From positions 620,001-684,000 of the forward strand of contig JAPEUQ010000017.1 in assembly GCA_027946365.1 (NCBI GenBank): a DNA stretch of 64,000 bases, given 5' to 3'. This DNA comes from Kalmusia sp. IMI 367209 (lineage: Eukaryota > Ascomycota > Dothideomycetes > Pleosporales > Didymosphaeriaceae). Each line of letters opens with the position of its first letter. Within the stretch, counting starts at the first letter, position 1. Made by a program: the position numbers and the translations under genes. The notes under the pieces are model-generated. The model saw only the letters and a list, made by a program, of their open reading frames with translations, ran no database searches and was not told where the DNA came from. Shown piece by piece: positions 56,541 to 64,000 of this stretch.

Positions 56541-57735
56541 ATGGCCGACCACTTCCGCCATATCTACCAGCCGCTACCTTCGCGTCTGAGCTCTGACGCT
56601 TCACCTCCAGGGCCATCGCCGGACTCTACCTCTAGACGAAGATCGCATTTGTCCAGCCTACATCATTCACATCGACACCATCACCACCACCGCTCGTCGC
56701 GTCACCATGCAAAGGAAATCGTCCAGTCGGCATTCCCCTCGCAACCACCCACGAGCTTCGGGGATTTGCTAAAGCAGGCGAAGGAGAGTATAACGAGCAG
56801 TCCAGCAGATAGCCGGAGAGCAAGCGTTGCCGTTGCGGATGGTGCCGCGGACGCGAATGGACAACCAGATGGAGGGCTGGAAGTTCCCCCGCAGCGGAAG
56901 CCGGCCCGGCCGGAGGACGTGAAGCGCGAAGAGAAGAGGACCAAAGTGCGTAAGCAGTACGCCATACCGCTTCTTCTTTGACGCCCGCGTTTTGTCTTCT
57001 AACATGGAGAACAGAGAGCTGCGATCGTCGTTCCAGAGCCTCTCCGACCAGTCCATCAAAACCTCCCGCCGCCTAGATGATACGTACTACTCTCTCCTCG
57101 AGCGGATAGCCCAGTGTCGGCAGACGATAGGCAGTCTCCAAGAACTTTCGAACCTGACGCAGGAACTACACCAGAACTTCCAGTCAGACACCAAAGAGTT
57201 GGCAGAAGATGTGGAAGGGCAGTTCGAAGGCTTCGGCAACTTCGAAGCCCAACAGGAGCAGGTTGCCGTGCTCGAAGGCAGGATCAAAGTAGGCAAGGAC
57301 AAGGCTGACGCGCTGAACGCGCGACTCGAAGAGGCGAGAAGGCGCGTTGACGCGCGCACGAAGCTGGAGGCTGAACTAGAAGCCAGGAATACCCGTACGG
57401 TTTCCAACATCGATGCATTTTGTACATGCTAATAGGGTGGGACAGGTCATATGCGCATCTTTCGAGGAATCATCGGCGCCTTCTTAGGCCTCATCGTCCT
57501 GTCCATCTTGTTCCAGCAACTCAGACCCGTACATCTACATAGTGAGCACAAGCCTGCTCTTGATTTCTCCTCGCGAGATCAGATTGCCAATGCCCCGATA
57601 CCGGACATGGCGAAGGAAGCTATCATGAGCCATATGAAGCCTCCGCTAGATGTACGGATAGAGCCCCCGGCTATGAAGCCTTCGGCGAGCAAGTTGGTGG
57701 ACGATCACCGAATCCGCGCTTTCGATGAATTATGA
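56541..57735 (+). CDS. Coiled-coil protein with C-terminal-half membrane helix, unknown
   Basis: Three exons, 56541-56956, 57015-57394 and 57446-57735, with introns of 58 and 51 nt, giving 361 aa. I do not recognise the family. The N-terminus is Ser/Pro-rich with a His cluster (SHRHHHHH, near residues 43-50) and a conserved-looking SFGDLLKQAKESI. A long coiled coil follows, from RKQELRSSFQSLSDQSIK to about residue 265. A membrane helix (IIGAFLGLIVLSILF) comes directly after it, then about 70 residues with several Pro. The second intron has a TGCTAAT branch site followed at once by AG; only the next AG (57445) keeps the frame, as expected if an AG too near the branch point is skipped. A tethering role on an internal membrane is inferred from architecture alone. 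Confidence 0.72.
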
Positions 57736-58911
57736 AGAAGCTTATATACCTAATAGCTATAGAGCCATTAAACTCTTGACTGCAACATCAAATCCAGTGC
57801 TTTTGATGGTATGTGATGATTGAGGGCTATCTTATTCTAACATTACTTTCCTTGAGCCAATCCCTCTCATTTGCCACTTCTCGCACACCTTCCGCGCATC
57901 GTGGTTGTCTCTATTCTCGTCACTCATTCCTAATACAATCTATATGAAAGGCGTGCCAAAAGCCGTGATAACCATATGTCTCCAAAACATTACATGCGTA
58001 ATTGTAAGCCCATGCCAGTAGGAGTATATCCCTACCTCGATATGCCTTTTGCGTAGTCAAGAATGGGATCCGGTACGCTCACCAGATTCGATGTAGACGG
58101 TAGCTTACATAACCCTCACGAATGCTGGCACAGACCAGCGCCGCCTAGCGTTGCGTAGTAGATCGTAGCGGCGGTCACCGCATCCAGATTGAACACGCGA
58201 GTCAATGATAAGGTTCTCATCGGACGTCTTTTCTTAGACATCTAGGCAGAAATGTCCCAAGGGCAACATCACAAACTTACCGGGGCTGTGTGACGTATTC
58301 AGCTCGACTGATCCGCACCCAGACCGGTCAACGGCCAGCCTTGTCGTTGGCTGAGCGGCTACTTTCGGAGGCGGATAGAGACGCTTCAGACTGTAGAAAA
58401 AGAAAAGATGCGGCTGTGGCGAGATGTTTCGAGCGAACATCGGAGCTGGTTAAAGTCATGGGCGAGCTGAACTGGCGAATGGTGAGTGCAAGATGTGACG
58501 ACCAGACGAGGCCAGGCCCCGGTGTAAGTACCGTGTGTAGGCGATTGGTAGGTGGTTTCGTGATCAACAACGTGTCTCTCATCTACACGAGGTCACAGGA
58601 GGTCTGACGTACTTGAATTTTGTCGCACCGTGTGTATATGAGATCTCCTTCATAGTATAAAGGCGTCATCTCTGCTGCGACACCATCTACCCATTTCTGA
58701 TGATCGAAAACCTGAAAGAATCAGTACTACTAGAAAAGAGCCCTTCGAACCATTGAGACTCATACGCCTGAGCCTCGTCCAACCCTGAGGTACCACGTCC
58801 TCAGAGGTAAGTACGAATATCTTAGGAGGTGAAGAGGAGTCGAAACCTTGTTATGCCTCTAGATTATTGAAGGCTGACTTCGGAAAAGACTGAAGCACAC
58901 ATACTTCCACA
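57736..58911. other. Gene-free region, 1.2 kb
   Basis: A plus-strand frame of 105 codons at 58290-58607 and minus-strand shadows occur; neither shows coding features. Nothing else seen. Confidence 0.4.
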
Positions 58912-59595
58912 ATGTATAACCAAAACGAAGATCAGCAGTATCCTGAGCCAAGCTTGTGGAGTCTATCGTCGAGCAGACCTCCACAATTGAACCAGACTGT
59001 CTGCGGGTGCCGTTGCGGGCGTGCAAGTGGGCGTAGCCAAGAAAGCGACGGGGGTAGCAAAGATGACGACGAAGCCACAACTCTGGTAGCATCTGATACC
59101 TCTGATGATGGTCGGGGTTCCCCTTATCATTCTACGCTCCGTGAGGAAGCTGCCACGCATGAGCTGATTGCAGCTCAGTCCGTATATATCGAAGGGGCTC
59201 ACAGGAGAAGCGATCGATTCGGAACATTCGTCGACAGCTCCGGAAGGACTATTGAGAGAGGTGCTTCGCTTGATCGAGATGATCTCGCTTCAGTATACAG
59301 TGACTCTGCAGACAGCATGGAAAACGAGCCAGGGAGCGGTAAGTCGTTAGAAGTGATTTCTAGTCATGTTTTACTAACTTTACACCTCGAAGATGCTCAT
59401 AGTATCATGACGGTAGACGTTCGGTCCGTCCGTTGTATGTCGCCGGGACCCGGCCTAGGTGCTTGGGCCGACGAACCTCCATTCGAGTATTACTTTGTTG
59501 TGAGGCCTCTCAGGCTGACTCCGCAATATCAATACTGTCGCGGGTTAGTTGCTTCTCATTTGGTCCTGAGCGAAGAGCACATTCTCAGACTTTGA
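58912..59595 (+). CDS. Hypothetical acidic/Ser-rich protein
   Basis: ATG at 58912. Probable exons 58912-59338 and 59393-59595, giving 209 aa. The 54-nt intron has donor GTAAGT and a textbook TACTAAC branch site, so splicing is likely, yet it is a multiple of three with no stop and the unspliced frame (227 aa) is also open. The protein is hydrophilic, with a Cys pair pattern (CGCRCG) near residue 33, several Ser/Asp-rich stretches, and a less polar C-terminus containing PFEYYFVVRPLRL. No family recognised and no membrane segment evident. Confidence 0.5.
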   Translation: MYNQNEDQQYPEPSLWSLSSSRPPQLNQTVCGCRCGRASGRSQESDGGSKDDDEATTLVASDTSDDGRGSPYHSTLREEAATHELIAAQSVYIEGAHRRSDRFGTFVDSSGRTIERGASLDRDDLASVYSDSADSMENEPGSGKSLEVISSHVLLTLHLEDAHSIMTVDVRSVRCMSPGPGLGAWADEPPFEYYFVVRPLRLTPQYQYCRGLVASHLVLSEEHILRL

Positions 59596-61892
59596 GACGG
59601 GCCTTGGACTGACTGTTCTCGAATTCTTGTTAGAGGATACCGACTCGGTGTCCGTGGGTCTATGGGAGATTGCTTGCTGCCTTTTTCTGGTTGTCAAATT
59701 GTGCAGATGGCGCGGGCGTTGGGTTTCGTATTGCAGGTATTCGGACTGTTCCGCGTAGAGATAGGTAGCTTGAGTTTGAATAAACCTCTTGACACAACAA
59801 TTCAAGGTTCTATTAGTCAACGCTGATCCGGGGATACGCATGTGCGGGGAACGGGAAGCGTCTACAGCCATTGGACCGTCTACGACCCTCCTGTCCGATC
59901 ACGCAAGCTGATTCGGAGCGGTCTGCATCGCTACTTGCGGATCGGATCGATCCGATCTAGGGACAGCATGTAGACAGATCCGCTGGTGCGTTGGGTCACC
60001 CATTGTGAATCAGTGTATTCGTGTTTGCGAGCATGTAATAAACTAGGCCTGCATTTGGATACGCGCCAGGTGCAGAGAAGGTTTTGTTGAGTGGAGGGGA
60101 GAGAGAGAAAGACAAGGTAGTGGAAGGGTGTGAGTTGTTTCGAGGTCCAAACAGAAGGTGCGTCTGAGTGGAACGTGGAAGGTGCAACCAGATGCGGAAT
60201 TGTCTACCGGTACGTAGACTATGTTGCAAGGCTCATCCTCAGTCATGTACTCACGGAACTTTTTGTTTGATCACATCCGATGAGCATTCCTGCAACCATG
60301 CCGCATGACGATACGCCTGCCGAGCTAGTGCGACACATGTGGGCGCACACAGCCTTTCGCGAGAGCACACGTTCGTTTTTGTGACGGCCAGGGGAAAGCA
60401 AGTATGCATGAACGATGATTCGCCAGCTTCCGAGATATTTTCGTGGGCGGCCGGGCCGAAATTGGAAAACGAGCGATTATTTTTGAAGCTTGTGAACGGA
60501 TGGGCCCGTTGCTGGCTCTGGAGGCGCGACCATGGCAAGGCGGCGCAAATGAAGCCAGTATTGCACGGACAAGACTGCCGTTGCAGACGACGCTGGCAGC
60601 ACCTGAAGGCTGCACGGCTTCCACAGCATCGGGACGAGCATCGCAAAAAATGGAGCACACGACGTTGGCACGCGGGGAGAGGGCAATATCATCGGGAGCC
60701 GCTGCGGTGGCTTCTCCGCCGTGCCTGTTGTCGGACCCGCTCAGCGATAGATGGCTGTTCTCGGCCGCGCTACTGACGGCGCCGTAGGGCTAGCATCCGC
60801 ATGGCTTGCTGAGTAGGGCGCCCGTCGCAGGCTTACTCCGCCGTCGAGAGCCATCTCGATGTCGCTACCGGGTCGAGATGGGCGTTGGCGCTGTATTGGA
60901 GAAAGCCCCAAAGCCCCAAAGCCACGCCACCCACGCTGCTCCCTGATCGACTGTATATGTTGAACTGGCCGCGTTGTTGAACGAGTCCAATTTGCATCGT
61001 CCAGCCTGCCCAGGGCCTCTCCTCGAGGGTTCGCGATCGGGCCCCCGCGCCCCCTTGCCATTTGCTATCGCACGGAATCCCTGCCCCAACAGGAATATAC
61101 AGCTCCGCATTGCCGCATCAGCTCATCAATCGAGCCTTTTGTTCAGCTGCGACAGCGCGAGCGCATCTCAGTGACCCCCCCGAGAGCCCCTTCAACCCTC
61201 CAACACCGCCGCCGACCCCGTTGCAGTGCCCACAAGTGCCGCACGCGATCATCCTAGCGGGTCGAACCGACGTCATTTCGCGCTCGCAGCAAAAAACATC
61301 TGTCCTAGCAATAGGCATTCACATGAAGACCGTTGGCGAGGTCTCCACGCGCTTTACCAGTTTTCACGGGTTCGACAAACACCTTGTGTGGTCGCTGTTT
61401 CCCCCCGACAGCGACGAGTGGTGAACAAAAGTAAAGCAATCTGCCCTTGTTCTCGGCCTCCATTGACACAACCGCAGCAACAACGACGAGCTGTCCACGT
61501 CCTGCCCGCCTCACGAGCCGCTTTCCGCACCGCACGATATACAATTCGCATCTTGCAGAGGTGCGAGCCGATTGGCTATCTTCTATACCAGAACTGAGAC
61601 CCTCAAGGCCCTGTTCTTGCAACGCATTGCAATACTTTTGTGGCAGCGATTGGCCGTCACAAGCCTCTTCCGCACTGCATGCTCCGAAGAACAGCTGTGC
61701 TTCCGACATTTTCCGATCATCCCGTTCCCCGCAATTAGGATCCTGCATCCTAAAGCAACAAGCGAGACCAACTTGCGCTAGCTCTGGGAGTTAACAGCCT
61801 GGTCCGTGAACTATAAGGAATATCAAGAGTGACGACAGTGTCCGTAGCATGAACATAAGGGTCGGAGGTGTTCCAGAAATCTTTTGTCGAAA
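59596..61892. other. Gene-free region, 2.3 kb
   Basis: Upstream of the last gene. Between about 60250 and 61750, frames of 80-150 codons overlap in all six frames, which reflects GC-rich composition rather than genes. Part may be 5' UTR. No RNA gene recognised. Confidence 0.4.
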
Positions 61893-63944
61893 ATGGCAGC
61901 CACAATGCCTCCAAGACGATTCAAGGTCGAGCCTATTGAGACAACTATGAGATCCTCGAAGGAGATGCATGAGACTGTGGACGGTCCCAAGCGCTCTCGC
62001 TTTGCACCGAACCCCATCGAGACCACGACAAGAACGAACCGTCGATTCGCTGTTGAACCGATCGAAACAACTACCAGGTCTTCGAAGGATACACCCAAAG
62101 AAGAGAAGGAGGGGATAAAGCGTCCGGGAAGGTTTACACCTGAACTGGTGGAAACATCGGTCAAGAGCCATCGTCGGTTTGCTCCTGAGCCCATCGAGAC
62201 GACATTCAGATCGTCCAAAGATCAGCCCACAACAGAAGCGGAGCGCCCAAAACAACGACGAAGATTTGCACCTGAGCCAATAGAAACTTCGACGAAGACA
62301 AATCGCCGCTTTGCTCCCGAACCTATAGAGACTTCAACGAGAAGTAGCCGCAAGAAGTTTGCAGACGACTGGGCCACTGCAAGCTCGCAGAAGAGGGACA
62401 AGAAGCCACGGAAGTTCGCACCTCAGTTGATAGAGACAGCGCGACGTTCTCGTCGTGATGGAGACTCCACTCCCACACTTCGCCGATCTGACAAGACGGA
62501 AGCAACTCCTCTGGACGGTTCGGTTCCCAATCCACCGGACAACACTCCAACCTTGGACTTTGCACACAATCCACTCTTCCTCGAAATCCAACGCGCAACG
62601 TCACCGCTCAATCGAAGAAGAATGCCGAGGTGCCGACCCTCGCAGCATTGCTTTCATGTACCCGACCTTGACCCGATCGAGTCCTCTGAATCTGAGAGTT
62701 CGACGCCTGCGTCGCCTATCACCTCCCCACACAAGACCTTGTGCCGTCCTTATTCCTACGAGAAGCATTCATATAAAGAACCTACGCGAATAAGGGAAAG
62801 TGTCGATGAGCGTTCTTCTGGGTACCTACTTGAACTGGCTGCAAAGGCTGCCCAAAAGCAATTGCGTGACCAAGAGATGGCGGCGTTTCCCAATGGTGAT
62901 TATTACGAGCACGTCGATCACTTTGTAGACCACGATGATGAGTCCATCGGTGGTACGTTGGATAGAGAGGATTCAACTTTCAGTGAAGTAAATTGGGAGT
63001 TGGTGGCCATGCGCAAGCATAGGGAGAAAGAAGAGAAGAAAGAGGAAGACGCAGACATTGACTCGAAATCAAATCCACGGAGTAATGCAGCACCGCCCCT
63101 CAGCCCAACTAGCAAGGAAGTCATAGGTTGTCAGAAGAATAGTGAACTGGACAGAATGAGGAGGGAGGCTCGACCTCCAATGCTCGGGAAGGACATTAAG
63201 TTTCCAAGATGTCACTCCCCAGAACCAGCTCGATTCGACACCACGCAAGGCTGCGACGCCGTCCGAATAGCGATGTGTTACCTGAGCGAGCAAACTCAGC
63301 AAGCCGAGAAAGGCGAGAGTCTCTGGTGTGGTCAAGGCAATGGGAGACAGACCAGCAGAGTATCCTCACTCTGGTCGACTCCCAGCAGTCGGCGCGAAAG
63401 TAAGAATGGGCTTTGGGCTGGCTGCTGCACCAGCTCCGAGAGCCTGCCCAAGGGTCCGACGGGCATTCTCACTCCAAGAATTGAGACGGCCGATCTGCTA
63501 TCGCCTTGCCCTACGCCGTCTGCATCTCTTCTACCGCCAACGCCACCTGCTTCCACCGCCGATTTTGCCTGCATCGACGAGAAGCTCACCTTCGCGCTGT
63601 CAATCGACGAGGACTATAACGACGATTTTGTCACACAGGTGTACAACTATCTCTCTCTCGGATACCCATCTATGGCTCAACCATTCGACGACGAGCTGTC
63701 TCGGATCTCGAAGATTCCCGTCTCTGACCTGAGGCAAGATGACCATCTTGCCGAGTCGAAAGGATACATTCGCCTAGGCGAAGACGGCAATCTTACAAGT
63801 ACAGATATCACAGAAGAGTCTTGCATGAGATGGCGCGCGCTACGGGTGTACATTAGAGAGTGGGCAAAGCAGCATCCTAACATGGCCGGCGATAACCTCG
63901 CAGGTGCGGGCATAGCTGTGCGGAAGGGCAGCTGGGCTGTCTGA
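61893..63944 (+). CDS. Protein with N-terminal RFxPEPIET repeats, unknown function
   Basis: Uninterrupted frame of 683 aa from ATG 61893. The first 190 residues carry about nine copies of a motif close to RRFAPEPIETTTRSS, with variants such as RFTPELVETSVKS and KFAPQLIETARRS. A long disordered middle part follows, with Ser/Pro/acidic stretches and a Glu/Lys-rich segment (EKEEKKEEDAD). The C-terminal 110 residues look folded, from DEKLTFALSIDEDYNDDFVTQ through YNYLSLGYPSMAQPFDDEL to WRALRVYIREWAKQHP. I recall related proteins in other Pezizomycotina but no assigned function. The C-terminal domain has no enzyme motif that I can see. The gene ends 56 bp before the window ends, so the stop is inside the window. 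Confidence 0.8.
   Translation: MAATMPPRRFKVEPIETTMRSSKEMHETVDGPKRSRFAPNPIETTTRTNRRFAVEPIETTTRSSKDTPKEEKEGIKRPGRFTPELVETSVKSHRRFAPEPIETTFRSSKDQPTTEAERPKQRRRFAPEPIETSTKTNRRFAPEPIETSTRSSRKKFADDWATASSQKRDKKPRKFAPQLIETARRSRRDGDSTPTLRRSDKTEATPLDGSVPNPPDNTPTLDFAHNPLFLEIQRATSPLNRRRMPRCRPSQHCFHVPDLDPIESSESESSTPASPITSPHKTLCRPYSYEKHSYKEPTRIRESVDERSSGYLLELAAKAAQKQLRDQEMAAFPNGDYYEHVDHFVDHDDESIGGTLDREDSTFSEVNWELVAMRKHREKEEKKEEDADIDSKSNPRSNAAPPLSPTSKEVIGCQKNSELDRMRREARPPMLGKDIKFPRCHSPEPARFDTTQGCDAVRIAMCYLSEQTQQAEKGESLWCGQGNGRQTSRVSSLWSTPSSRRESKNGLWAGCCTSSESLPKGPTGILTPRIETADLLSPCPTPSASLLPPTPPASTADFACIDEKLTFALSIDEDYNDDFVTQVYNYLSLGYPSMAQPFDDELSRISKIPVSDLRQDDHLAESKGYIRLGEDGNLTSTDITEESCMRWRALRVYIREWAKQHPNMAGDNLAGAGIAVRKGSWAV
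61911..62450 (+). repeat. Degenerate coding repeats, RFxPEPIETxxRSS
   Basis: About nine copies in the N-terminus of the 683-aa protein, often in pairs separated by a variable Lys/Glu/Pro spacer. The core ET is invariant; Arg-Phe and Pro precede it at fixed spacing. The copies differ widely at DNA level, so the motif is kept by selection, not by recent duplication. Confidence 0.85.
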
Positions 63945-64000
63945 TTCGATTTTTTGATTTGTGCATTGCGTCCTTGAATTTTAGCGAGCATTGGAGCGGA

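Noticed and set aside
57439..57441. A fourth apparent GGG frameshift, in the coiled-coil gene
   Set aside because: The acceptor AG at 57445 restores the frame without any indel, so no error need be invoked.
1..64000. tRNA, rRNA, CRISPR, intact transposon
   Set aside because: A visual scan for GGTTCRANNCC-type B boxes, terminal repeats and transposase motifs found nothing convincing; CRISPR is not expected in a fungal nuclear genome.

Overview
This is nuclear DNA of a filamentous ascomycete (Pezizomycotina, probably a dothideomycete; the class is inferred). The evidence is short spliceosomal introns of mostly 46-64 nt with GTAAGT/GTACGT-type donors and CTAAC-like branch sites, two HET-domain genes, a CFEM-domain gene, an AT-rich block that looks mutated by RIP, and fungal forms of BRR2, CGR1, MNN10 and the mitochondrial ornithine carrier. 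No tRNA, rRNA, CRISPR or intact transposon was seen. Starts were placed at ATG codons and introns were inferred by eye from splice signals and frame, so exon borders are models.

Layout. 0-10 kb is an accessory-looking edge: a cytochrome P450 (699-2330), a gene-free stretch with an AT-rich, TpA-rich core (about 4430-5350), a HET-domain gene (5574-7847) and a type-B carboxylesterase (8233-9932). 10-24 kb is core machinery: the spliceosomal helicase BRR2 on the minus strand (10135-16859), an unknown membrane protein, a small hydrophilic protein, and a head-to-head pair of TFIID subunits, TAF3-like (20718-21526) and TAF7 (21837-23531). 24-41 kb is sparse: a small secreted, probably GPI-anchored protein, an MFS transporter, a large single-pass membrane protein with proline-rich repeats, and a Golgi mannosyltransferase (MNN10 family). 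41-52 kb holds a probable membrane protein, an HSL-type alpha/beta hydrolase, a CFEM membrane protein, a HET gene with WW-like segments at both ends, and a decayed second copy of the CFEM-type gene. 52-58 kb is compact housekeeping: peroxisomal PMP24, the ornithine carrier ORT1, the nucleolar protein CGR1 and a coiled-coil membrane protein. 58-64 kb has two proteins of unknown function, one with an unusual repeated RFxPEPIET motif.

Most notable: (1) three single-base insertions, each in a three-base G/C run in a TGGGA context, break otherwise intact frames (two in BRR2, one in the CFEM gene); consensus error is likely, but a real polymorphism cannot be excluded; (2) the divergent TAF3/TAF7 pair with about 310 bp between start codons; (3) the HET protein with terminal WW-like segments, flanked by CFEM paralogues, one of them decayed; (4) the two proteins with internal repeats. 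I did not find an obvious wholly new multi-gene system; the CFEM-HET-CFEM relic locus is the nearest candidate.
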